Origin: a virus
DNA: 34,315 bases
Direction: 5' to 3' (one strand)
IMG/VR virus record: IMGVR_UViG_3300020054_000460
Span: 1-34,315 of that record
The position numbers and the translations under genes are program-made. Each line of letters begins with the position of its first letter. Position 1 is the stretch's first letter. The notes beneath the pieces are model-generated. The model did no database searches. It had not been told where the DNA came from and saw nothing but the letters and a program-made list of their open reading frames with translations. Shown here in pieces: positions 26,921 through 34,315 of this stretch.

Positions 26921-27097
26921 CTACTCGCCACCGTCGTCTCGATCTAGGGCGACCGAGATCATGTGCATCACGAACGCGACGCAGGTGATGATCGCGGCGT
27001 AGCGGAACGTGTCGCTGCCGGGTGGCAGCGTGGCGAGGATGTACGCGGACCCGGCAAGGGTCCAGGACAGGATGAAGATCTCCCGGATGTATCTCAT
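26921..27097 (-). CDS. Small two-pass membrane protein in the lysis cassette
   Basis: 58 residues: MRYIREIFILSWTLAGSAYI, LATLPPGSDTF, then RYAAIITCVAFVMHMISVAL and an acidic end. Two helices (about 7-24 and 34-50) with a short loop. ATG 27097 overlaps the preceding stop as ATGA. It may be a second holin or an antiholin for the r1t-type protein that follows. Confidence 0.65.
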   Translation of the reverse strand: MRYIREIFILSWTLAGSAYILATLPPGSDTFRYAAIITCVAFVMHMISVALDRDDGGE

Positions 27098-28563
27098 CGG
27101 CGGTTCTTTCGAGTCGGGCCGGACGGTCCCGAGGAGGCGGATGGTCCAGCGGTCGGTGCGGATGGCGGTGTTGGTCGTGGCATGGCGAGCGCTGCGGTCG
27201 ACGCTGCGGTGACGGCGATGACGGTGCGCCGGTCGCCGTTGTCGATCGTCGAGTTCGTGGCGACGTAGTCGTCGAGGGTGCCGTCGAACATCTCGTCCGC
27301 GACGGCTTCCTCGAATACGGCCTTGACCTCGTTGGGTGCCGAGTTGATCTGGTCGCCGAGCGCACCGATCTGATCGAGGTCGAGCTGCTCGAACGCTTCG
27401 GCCTGGACCACTTCCTCGAACGTGTCCACGACCGCCTCGATCTCGTCAGCGTCGAGGTCGTCGTCGGTGATCGCCTCCAGGACGGTGGTGACGTCCTCGA
27501 CGAAGTCGATGTCAGCGTCGGCGACGATCACGGCGAGAGCGTCGACGGTCGCCGGTTCCAACTCGATCTCGTTAGGTTCCGGCTCGAGCGGTTCTGGGTC
27601 GGGTTCCACCACAGGCGCTGGGAGCGTCGTAGACGTCGTCGTGGGCGCGACGGTCGTGCTGGTCGTTGTCGTCGACGTCGTGGCCGTTGGCGGGCTTGTA
27701 GTGGGCGTTGAGGGCAGCGTGGTGACCGGTGGCGGGATGGTCGTGACTGGCGGGAGCGTGGTGGTGCTAGTCGTCGGCGCGACTGTCGTCGTGGTGGTCG
27801 AGGTAGTCGTCGAGGTCGAGGTCGTCGTGGGTGGCAGGGTCGTCGTCGAGGTCGTCGTCGTCGAGGTGGTCGACGATGTGGACGTGGACGTAGTAGGTGG
27901 CGTCGTCGTGGTCGTCGGAGCCTGGGTCGTCGTGGTCGTAGTGGTAGATGGTGGTGCCTCGCTGGTCGTGGTCGTCGTAGCGACGGTGGTCGTGGTCGAG
28001 GTGGTGGTTGGAGCGGCGGTCGTGGTGGTAGTCGTCGGTGCGGCCGTGGTGGTCGTCGTGGTCGTGGTCGGAGCCAGCGTTGTCGTCGAGGTCGTGGTGG
28101 TGGTGGTCGTGGGCGGCGACCAGCCCTCGGTTGAGAACGACACCGCCATCGACCCGGTCGGCACCTCCATCCCAGCAGACTCGCGCTGGAACGTCGTGAA
28201 CCGCAGGACGTAGTCGCCCGCCTCGGGTGTCAGGTGCAGCTTCGCCGAATAGCAGTCGCCGGTCTCGGTGTGGTTCCCGTCGTCGTCTGCCGCATACGTC
28301 GCGCCGGTCGAGTCGATCAGCAGCAGGTACGGGTCGGGTGTCGTGGTGTGATCGAGCGGGCAGTCCACGCCGGACGACGCGATGACGTGCAGCAGCGTCT
28401 CACCGTCGAGCGTCAGGCTCCAGTCGACGAACGGGTCGTCGGCCGACACCGACACCGTCCAGCCATCGGCCGCTGCCGGGTGGACCGGCCCGACCAGGGC
28501 GATCAGATACGACGCCGCGAGCGCGGCTCTACTCGTCCGGCGGGTCCAGGTCGACAGTCGCAT
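27094..28563 (-). CDS. Secreted mucin-like surface protein
   Basis: 489 residues. Signal peptide (1-33). A beta-sandwich-like domain (about 34-145) has two Cys (68, 104) and phrases WTVSVSADDPFVDWSLTLDG. Residues about 152-313 are an almost pure Thr/Ser/Pro linker. Then an acidic helical domain (330-445) and a C-terminal hydrophobic stretch (447-461) with a basic tail (RKNRR), a possible membrane anchor without LPXTG. The style is that of surface proteins of actinobacteria of the Acidimicrobiia type, suggesting host origin. It lies between fibre and lysis genes. Confidence 0.7.
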   Translation of the reverse strand: MRLSTWTRRTSRAALAASYLIALVGPVHPAAADGWTVSVSADDPFVDWSLTLDGETLLHVIASSGVDCPLDHTTTPDPYLLLIDSTGATYAADDDGNHTETGDCYSAKLHLTPEAGDYVLRFTTFQRESAGMEVPTGSMAVSFSTEGWSPPTTTTTTTSTTTLAPTTTTTTTTAAPTTTTTTAAPTTTSTTTTVATTTTTSEAPPSTTTTTTTQAPTTTTTPPTTSTSTSSTTSTTTTSTTTLPPTTTSTSTTTSTTTTTVAPTTSTTTLPPVTTIPPPVTTLPSTPTTSPPTATTSTTTTSTTVAPTTTSTTLPAPVVEPDPEPLEPEPNEIELEPATVDALAVIVADADIDFVEDVTTVLEAITDDDLDADEIEAVVDTFEEVVQAEAFEQLDLDQIGALGDQINSAPNEVKAVFEEAVADEMFDGTLDDYVATNSTIDNGDRRTVIAVTAASTAALAMPRPTPPSAPTAGPSASSGPSGPTRKNRR

Positions 28564-28699
28564 CGTCGCCAGCCTCGGCTTCGGCGACGCGCGCACTCAG
28601 GACTTCGTTCTGCGCCGTGAGCACGGCGATCTCGAACTCGTTCGGGAATCGGGTCTGGAGGATTGCCAGGACCCGGTCGGTCAGGTTGATCTCGGTCAT
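28529..28699 (-). CDS. Small coiled-coil protein after the tail fibre
   Basis: 56 residues: MTEINLTDRVLAILQTRFPN, then EFEIAVLTAQNEVLSARVAE and an acidic tail. One amphipathic helix with heptad leucines, so probably a small coiled-coil or chaperone for the fibre; no family known. The ATG at 28699 overlaps the fibre stop as ATGA, and the tail overlaps the start of the mucin-like gene by 35 bases. Confidence 0.6.
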   Translation of the reverse strand: MTEINLTDRVLAILQTRFPNEFEIAVLTAQNEVLSARVAEAEAGDDATVDLDPPDE

Positions 28700-29829
28700 G
28701 CTTCGAGCGTAGCGACCCGAGCGCGTAGGTCTTTCACGGCGAGGACGAGGAGCGACAGGTAGGCGGTCTTGTTGATGCCGGTCAGGAACGGGACGTCCTC
28801 GGCGTCCGTTCCACGAGAGGCGAGGAACGGTGAGATCGCGTCCATGTCCTCAGCGATCGGGCCGATCTCGGGGTAGCCCGGTGCGTTGATGCGGTTCCAC
28901 ATCTTGGGCACGACCGAGTCGATCATGTCGGCGGTCAGGTGCTCACCGAGGTCGTCGGTGATGTTCTCCTTCTCGGCAGCGGTCGACGAGTTCCGGCGCA
29001 GGTAGTAATACCCGAAGGTCAATGCCCACTCGGCGTCGTTGCCAGTACCGGTGGTCGGGCTGAGTGCGTAGACCGACTTGCCGCTCGTGTTGATCCGGAG
29101 GTTGCCATCGCTGAGAACTGCGACATGGTTCGAGTTGCCTGCCCGCAGGCTTAGCTGGTCGCCGTCGGCACGGATGCCGACGTAGGAACTGCCCGTCGTT
29201 GAGTTGTCCACCAGGCTGAGGATCGCACCGGCATCGGTCGACTCGAACGTCGCCACGTTGTTCACGGTGCCTGCGTTCACATGCAGCTTGGCGCTCGGGG
29301 TAGAGGTGCCGATGCCGACCTCACCGCCAGCTTCGATCGCCATCCGGGTGAGGTTGTTCGTGGCGAAGTAGATGAGGCCAGACGACGTTTCGTTCTTGAC
29401 ATACAAGTCGTCGTTATCTGGGAACCCAAGAAACCCGAGCCGACTGTTGAGGTCGAACAGGCCGATGTACGGCCCCTCGTTCTCGCCTGCATTGTTCTCC
29501 AGTCGGAGAAGCTCGGATGAGCCATCATCTCGGCGGACGTGAAGCGGCGCTTGCGGTCCGGTCGTGCCGATGCCCATCCTGCCAGAGTCCGACATGATCG
29601 TATGGTCGCTGCCTGCAACCTCGAACCGGATGTCGTTGCCGCCGCCGCCGTAGATGCGGGCGAGGTCGGTGTCCGCCGAGTCGGTGAACTTGATCGCGAA
29701 GTTGCTCGTGCCGGTCGAGTTCGTGTCCTTGAGAGTCAGGACCGGCGTCGCATCCGTCAGCGTCAGCGAGTCGATGTCGAGGTCGTTCAGTTGGGCGGCG
29801 GTCAGCACCTGACCGGATGTGAAGCTCAT
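28696..29829 (-). CDS. Tail fibre with C-terminal S74-type intramolecular chaperone
   Basis: 377 residues. MSFTSGQVLTAAQLNDLDID is a typical fibre opening. The middle has repeated beta segments ending in VGIG and MGIG (MGIGTTGPQAPLHVRR, VGIGTSTPSAKLHVNAG). The last 100 residues fit the peptidase S74 chaperone: RRNSSTAAEKENITDDL (cleavage region), IGPIAEDMDAISPFL, GINKTAYLSLLVLAVKDLRA. Such domains trimerise the fibre and then cut themselves off. It should carry receptor binding. Confidence 0.82.
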   Translation of the reverse strand: MSFTSGQVLTAAQLNDLDIDSLTLTDATPVLTLKDTNSTGTSNFAIKFTDSADTDLARIYGGGGNDIRFEVAGSDHTIMSDSGRMGIGTTGPQAPLHVRRDDGSSELLRLENNAGENEGPYIGLFDLNSRLGFLGFPDNDDLYVKNETSSGLIYFATNNLTRMAIEAGGEVGIGTSTPSAKLHVNAGTVNNVATFESTDAGAILSLVDNSTTGSSYVGIRADGDQLSLRAGNSNHVAVLSDGNLRINTSGKSVYALSPTTGTGNDAEWALTFGYYYLRRNSSTAAEKENITDDLGEHLTADMIDSVVPKMWNRINAPGYPEIGPIAEDMDAISPFLASRGTDAEDVPFLTGINKTAYLSLLVLAVKDLRARVATLEA

Positions 29830-29836
29830 GGCGGTC

Positions 29837-31507
29837 CTATCCTAGGAGGTTCTCGTCGAGCACGCCGAACAGGTCGTCGTCGAGAATGAACGGCGAGAAC
29901 AGGTCGGCGTTCTCGGAGAAGGTCGTGAGGGTCGCGCCGCCCCTCGGGGTGATGTCCCAACGCACACCGACGATCATGCCGTCGAAGCTCATCGTGGACC
30001 CGGCTGCGTCGATCGCGACCGAGGTCGCGTCGCCGGTCGAGAACTTGACCATCTCCCAGCCGTCGTTGTCGCCAGGGAACACGGGCGGGAACCGCAGCGA
30101 CCGCAGCACCATCGGGTCGCCGTCCTCCGGGCCGTAGCGTTGGAGGAACGACTCGGCGCACGCGAGCGTCGCCGCGTCGGAGACGGTGTGCATGTCGGTC
30201 CGGTGCTGGTCCTGCACGCCGTAGGTGTTCTGGGTCGAGGTCTGGCCTGCGGTCTGCTCGGCACCGACGTCGCCCTCGTACGCGGTGACCTGGAACGTGA
30301 TCGCACCCGACGAGGCGGCGGAGTCGGCGGTGGCGTTCACGGCGAGCAGCGACTGGCTCGGCACGTCGACCGTGATCGTCTGCGTGCCGGTGTCCCCGGC
30401 GGAGAGTTTGACGAACGTCCCGAACGTGTCCCAGTCGCCGAACACGTCGGCGGTCTCGACGAAGATCTTCACGGCAGCGTCGACCGTGTTGGCGGTGACG
30501 TTTAGGTACAGCTTCGTCGAGTCCGGTGCGGGCCATGCGACGGCGGACTGCCGCCCGAGGGACGCGTACCCGATCGAGGTGCCCGAGGCGAGGTCGGTGC
30601 CGCTGATGTAGTCGTAGTGGGTCCGCATCGTGAACGACGCAGCGGTGAACCCGTACGAGGTGCCGACCTCGAACTCAGCGTTGGCGAAGTCACGCGCCCC
30701 GGCTGGTGGCGACGACACGCTCGTGTCGTAGGCGATCAAGGGCTCCAGGTGCGACACCGACAGGGTCGGGTCGTCGGTGACGGTCGGCCCGGACCGTGCC
30801 CGGTAGGTCAGGAGGTTCCGCTTGCCGGTCGAGGTGCGGACGATCGGCAGCCCGTGCCGGACGAAGAAGTCGCCGTTCTCCGCCTCGATCGCTTTCCGCA
30901 GGTAGTCGCCGATGTTGGCGAACTCGGGGAACGCCCACACGTTCTGATCGGACGACCCGCCGTTGATGAGGTAGTGGTCGGAGGTGAACTGGGTCGAGGT
31001 CGCCAGCGACAGCACGAACGGCATTAGCCCGTCGGATGGCAGGGCGTCGTCACCGAACGCGACCTCGCCGCCTTCGGTGTTGGCCGGGTCGTAGAACCGG
31101 CAGAACGCGAAGTAGGTGCCGAGCTGCCCGAGCGCGTCGGTGCAGGTCAGGATGACCCGGCTGTCGAACTTGTTCGCGAGCTTCAGGTCGACGTCGGTGA
31201 CGTTCCCGGAGAAGAACCGCGGCGTGTAGTCGCCGAGGTCGGGCGACTCGCCGGTGACGGTCGTGTAGAAGTCGCACTCGACCCCGACGAAGCGAGCGTT
31301 GGCCCAGGTGCCTCCGCCGCCCGGTGTGAGCGCCCCGTCCGAGTTGTCCAGCTCGACCAGCATCCGACCGGCTGAGTACGAGGTGGCGATGGCGGTCTTG
31401 CCGTACTGGATCGACACGCCGAGCACACGGTCGATCGGGATGGCGTCCGGGTCGGCCCCGCCGTCCTTGTCTTTCGGTTGGAGTGCGATGGCGTAGTCCC
31501 AGGCCAT
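29837..31507 (-). CDS. Distal tail / minor tail protein with carbohydrate-binding-like insert
   Basis: 556 residues, next after the tape measure. A beta-rich N-terminal part with IDRVLGVSIQYGKTAIATSY and AGRMLVELDNSDGALTP resembles distal-tail or baseplate hub proteins that bind the tape-measure end. Residues about 340-420 are a sandwich module homologous to the C-terminus of tail tube B (NTVDAAVKIFVETADV; SSGAITFQVTAY). The end (FSPFILDDDLFGVLDENLLG) is acidic. It probably forms the adsorption apparatus with the fibre. Confidence 0.7.
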   Translation of the reverse strand: MAWDYAIALQPKDKDGGADPDAIPIDRVLGVSIQYGKTAIATSYSAGRMLVELDNSDGALTPGGGGTWANARFVGVECDFYTTVTGESPDLGDYTPRFFSGNVTDVDLKLANKFDSRVILTCTDALGQLGTYFAFCRFYDPANTEGGEVAFGDDALPSDGLMPFVLSLATSTQFTSDHYLINGGSSDQNVWAFPEFANIGDYLRKAIEAENGDFFVRHGLPIVRTSTGKRNLLTYRARSGPTVTDDPTLSVSHLEPLIAYDTSVSSPPAGARDFANAEFEVGTSYGFTAASFTMRTHYDYISGTDLASGTSIGYASLGRQSAVAWPAPDSTKLYLNVTANTVDAAVKIFVETADVFGDWDTFGTFVKLSAGDTGTQTITVDVPSQSLLAVNATADSAASSGAITFQVTAYEGDVGAEQTAGQTSTQNTYGVQDQHRTDMHTVSDAATLACAESFLQRYGPEDGDPMVLRSLRFPPVFPGDNDGWEMVKFSTGDATSVAIDAAGSTMSFDGMIVGVRWDITPRGGATLTTFSENADLFSPFILDDDLFGVLDENLLG

Positions 31508-31510
31508 CGG

Positions 31511-34222
31511 TTAGCTGCCCGTCGTGATCGGGACGTTGCCATTGCGTCGTGAGTACGAGTCGAGGGTCCGAATGATGTCCGAGGCGTCCGAGCCGACCGG
31601 CATCTGGATCGTGACGTTCATGGTGCCACCGCCACCGAACCCGGCCGGAAGCGGCGACGCACCCGGCGCAGTCGACAGCGGCACGACCGCTTCCGGACCG
31701 GCCTCCCCGATGAGCGCGGTGGTCGGGCGGCGGACGATCGCACCGGTCGCACCTGCGAACCCGCGCAGCTCACGCCCGATGCCGAAGTCGTCGACACCGA
31801 ACACCTCGCTCAGTACTCGCACGTTGAACTCGATGTCCGCGCCTTCGAGCGCAGCCAGGATCAGTTGCAGCTCGGCGATCTCGTCGATGCCTCGACCAGC
31901 CGCCTCGCCGATAGCAGAGAGCGACGTCACCATCGTCTGCACCGAGACGAGCGCAGCGGGATCGTCGAACACATCGATCTTCGCCAGCATCTCGTCGAGG
32001 ACTCCGGCGACGTCATCGCCGCCTCGGACGAACGCCTCCGCCATGTCCGGCGCGTTCTTCTTGCCGATCTGCGCGGCGGTCTCCGCAAGCTCCGAAGCGA
32101 CCCGCTCCGCCTCGTAGAGCGCGTTGCCTTCGCCGAGGATCGCCTCCATGAGCTTCGAGAACTCGTCACGCATCCGGAACGTCTCGTCGGCGCTCAGCCC
32201 CATCGCACGCGCCATCTCATCCGCCCCAGAGATCACCTCGTCGATCGGTCCGCCGGTCTCGGCGAGTTCACCGCCGAGCGTGTCAACCTCGATACCGGCA
32301 CGGTGCGCTTCGATCGACATGCCGTTCAGCGACTCGGCGTGGTTCTGGACGAGCGTGTCGACCCGGCCCATGATCTCCAGGTTCGACAGGTTCTGCCGCT
32401 GGTATCCGGCGATGATGCCCTCGCCATCGAGGTAGATGTCGTTCAGTAGCCGGACAGCGTCGCCGCTATCGACCAACGCCTCTGCCTGAGCTTCGAGTTT
32501 CTTGCGATTGTCGTCGAACGCATCAGCGGTCTCATCGACGACGTCGAGCATGTCGTCGAGTTGCTTGATCTCCAGGTCGCCTGCGTCGAAGGCGTCGATC
32601 AGCGCTTCCGCCAGCAGACGCTCCTCTCCGGTCAGGTCCCGTATCGCCGTTCGCATCGCGTCAGCCGACTTGGTGTTTTCCAGTACGTCCTGCAACTCCT
32701 GGAACGCGTCGGTGCCGCTCTCAGCGACGACGGCCACGTCGTTCATCGAGATCCCGAGTTCGTCGAACAGCGGCAGCGTGTCGTTCCCCAACGCCAACCC
32801 GAGCGCCGTGGACGAACCGACGATCGTGTCGACATCGTCGGTCGTGTCGTCCGCTGCGTCGCCGACGTCCCGGATCGCGGCGGCGAGTTCTTCCATCCGG
32901 CCGATCATGATGTGCGTCGGACTGTCGGCGTCGATGAACTCCTGGGTGAGTTCTTCCTGCCGGTCCTTCGCCTCGCGAGCGTTCCCGGCCATCTCGCCGA
33001 AGACGTAGAACAGACCGCCGAGAGCGATAGCGATCTGACCGATCGGGCCGGACGCCACCACGATCGCCGTGATCCCGGCTGCGGCTGCCAACGCTGCCGG
33101 GTGCATATCCTGGAACCCTTCGATCAGGAACTGCACACCTTCGAGCATCTGCAACACGATCGGGATGATCGTCTGCCCGATCCCGATCAGCGTCTCCTGA
33201 AGGTCGGCCATCGCCTGCTGAAACTTGAACCCGGCCGTGTCCGACACGACAGCGAACGCGTCGTCGAGCGTGCCGGTCGTGTCGCGCATGTTGGCGAAGA
33301 TCTGCTCGGTCGTCGCGACGTTCGCGCCCATGAGGTCCATGACGCCGGACAGCGCTCGGACGTTGCCGAATACCGAGGCGGATGCGGCGGCGTTCCCGTC
33401 GAACTCCTCGGCGAGCGTCTGGAGCGTCGCCAGGAGGCCTTCGTCCTTGATCTGTTGACGTAGTCCTTCGGACGAGAGGCCCATGCCTTCGAGCGCTTCC
33501 TCGGCCTGCTTGGTGGGTCGCAGCAGCGAGGACAGGATGCCGCGCACCTGGGTCGCTGCCTCGGCGGCGTTCGTGCCGGTACGAGACAGAGCGGCGAACG
33601 CTGCGCCGACCTCGTCGAACCGGACACCCATCGCAGAAGCGATCGGGAGGACTCGACCCATCGACCCGGCCAGCTCGGATGCTTCGAGCTTGCCTTCTCG
33701 GACGGCGGCGGTGAGGACGTCGGTTGCTTGGACTGCCGACAGGTTCTCGGCTCCGTATGCGTTGAGCGCCGAGGTGGCGAGGTCGGCGATCTCGGTGACT
33801 TCGCCGAGACCGACCGCTGCGGCTTGCGCTGATGCTTCGAGGGTCTCCATCGCCACCGCTCCTCGGAGACCGGCAGACTGGATGAAGAACATGGCGTCGG
33901 CGAGAGCACCGGGTGCCTGGGCGGTCTCGCCCGATAGCGCCCGCACCGACTCAGCCATCGCGTCGACTTCGGACCCGGCGATACCGACCAACGATTCGAT
34001 CTTCGTCATCGAGTCGTCGAAGTCGACAGCAGCCTTCACGGCGGCCGCACCGACACCGATAAGACCGAGGGTAAGCGGACCCGACGCCGCACGTGCGGCG
34101 GTCGTCGCCGCCTTCTGAAACTCGCCCGCCTGAAGCTGCGCCTTCGCCATTCCGAGCGTGTACTGCTTCGTGTTGGCGGTGACGATCGTGTTGATGCGGG
34201 CGACTGTCGTGCCTACGGCCAT
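31511..34222 (-). CDS. Tape measure protein
   Basis: 903 residues. N-terminal helices precede the TP901-type domain (about 70-340: DDSMTKIESLVGIAGSEVDA, FFIQSAGLRGAVAMETLEAS, FAALSRTGTNAAEAATQVRG). A hydrophobic double segment (375-408) could insert into the host membrane. Long helical spacer and C-terminal TALIGEAGPEAVVPLS follow. It sets tail length: 903 residues correspond to about 135 nm if the usual 1.5 angstrom per residue holds. It starts next to the chaperone stop. Its first 47 bases recur at the left end of the window. Confidence 0.9.
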   Translation of the reverse strand: MAVGTTVARINTIVTANTKQYTLGMAKAQLQAGEFQKAATTAARAASGPLTLGLIGVGAAAVKAAVDFDDSMTKIESLVGIAGSEVDAMAESVRALSGETAQAPGALADAMFFIQSAGLRGAVAMETLEASAQAAAVGLGEVTEIADLATSALNAYGAENLSAVQATDVLTAAVREGKLEASELAGSMGRVLPIASAMGVRFDEVGAAFAALSRTGTNAAEAATQVRGILSSLLRPTKQAEEALEGMGLSSEGLRQQIKDEGLLATLQTLAEEFDGNAAASASVFGNVRALSGVMDLMGANVATTEQIFANMRDTTGTLDDAFAVVSDTAGFKFQQAMADLQETLIGIGQTIIPIVLQMLEGVQFLIEGFQDMHPAALAAAAGITAIVVASGPIGQIAIALGGLFYVFGEMAGNAREAKDRQEELTQEFIDADSPTHIMIGRMEELAAAIRDVGDAADDTTDDVDTIVGSSTALGLALGNDTLPLFDELGISMNDVAVVAESGTDAFQELQDVLENTKSADAMRTAIRDLTGEERLLAEALIDAFDAGDLEIKQLDDMLDVVDETADAFDDNRKKLEAQAEALVDSGDAVRLLNDIYLDGEGIIAGYQRQNLSNLEIMGRVDTLVQNHAESLNGMSIEAHRAGIEVDTLGGELAETGGPIDEVISGADEMARAMGLSADETFRMRDEFSKLMEAILGEGNALYEAERVASELAETAAQIGKKNAPDMAEAFVRGGDDVAGVLDEMLAKIDVFDDPAALVSVQTMVTSLSAIGEAAGRGIDEIAELQLILAALEGADIEFNVRVLSEVFGVDDFGIGRELRGFAGATGAIVRRPTTALIGEAGPEAVVPLSTAPGASPLPAGFGGGGTMNVTIQMPVGSDASDIIRTLDSYSRRNGNVPITTGS

Positions 34223-34315
34223 CTACTTCCTAGCCTTCGCTCGTTGGGCGGCCTGTTCTCGTTCAGAGTGTTCGATCCGGTAGAGAGCGATCCACTCGGT
34301 CAGTTCGTCGGACGA
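34176..34315. repeat. Terminal direct repeat, right copy
   Basis: Same sequence as 1-140 with three differences at the very edges. It carries the tape-measure start and the end of the chaperone -1 frame. At base 34307 the chaperone codon changes Glu to Asp; at 34313 the change is silent. Confidence 0.9.

Noticed and set aside
27640-28110. DNA-level repeat block of GTC/GTG triplets
   Set aside because: It encodes the Thr/Ser linker of the mucin-like protein in one continuous frame; no separate DNA function is needed.
32561-33463. Long plus-strand frame opposite the tape measure gene
   Set aside because: Antisense shadow of a well supported gene, with an Arg/Asp/Val-rich translation and no start signal.
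1-34315. Integrase, excision or immunity genes (temperate phage)
   Set aside because: No recombinase catalytic motif, att-like tRNA segment or classical repressor was found; lysogeny is not supported by the sequence.

Overview
The window is one complete genome of a small, high-GC, tailed (siphovirus-type) bacteriophage, read as a circular contig. Positions 1-140 are repeated at 34176-34315 (137 of 140 bases identical), so the unit is about 34,175 bp and the tape-measure gene crosses the arbitrary cut. A WhiB-family Fe-S regulator (found only in Actinobacteria and their phages), GTG starts, many GTGA/ATGA/TGATG gene junctions, and secreted proteins with long Thr/Ser linkers point to an actinobacterial host. 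The Thr-rich linkers suggest the class Acidimicrobiia; that part is inference. No integrase, excisionase or immunity repressor is recognisable. No DNA polymerase, helicase or primase is seen, so replication must lean on the host.

Layout. Almost everything is on the minus strand and reads right to left. The morphogenesis block starts at terminase (TerS, TerL; 12657-10865) and runs through a protease fusion, portal, a small structural protein, a Mu gpF-like protein, scaffold, capsid cement and major capsid. Head-tail joining proteins, two tandem tail-tube paralogues and a frameshifted tail assembly chaperone follow. It then passes the contig junction to the tape measure (34222), distal tail protein, S74-type tail fibre, a mucin-like surface protein, membrane proteins, an r1t-type holin, an M15 endolysin, two small genes and a metallophosphoesterase, ending at 24357. 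Upstream of terminase lie two tandem ParB-domain/DNA-methyltransferase fusions (15608-12689). These are divergent from the whiB-like gene.

The early region is divergent from about 22240. Rightward: four DNA-binding or zinc-binding proteins, a small membrane protein, a zinc-finger protein and a gene of unknown function, closed by an intrinsic terminator at 24317-24357. Leftward: a Rad52-like annealing protein, a winged-helix initiator-like protein containing iteron-like repeats, a transglycosylase lipoprotein, HNH and RusA nucleases. Then come two cassettes of small accessory genes, including an ArdA-like antirestriction protein, running to 15782.

The most unusual signals are regulatory. Three minus-strand late promoters share a TACACT -10 box; at two of them the start codon lies 6-7 bases downstream, implying leaderless mRNAs. 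Two early promoters carry the same palindrome 15 bases upstream of the -35. Several early genes share a CCAACC/CCACC leader directly before the ribosome-binding site, and at one gene this is expanded into a 14-unit tetranucleotide array. The whiB/methyltransferase intergenic region is a symmetrical pair of facing -10 boxes. Starts of small genes and functions of unrecognised genes are inferences from sequence reading alone.
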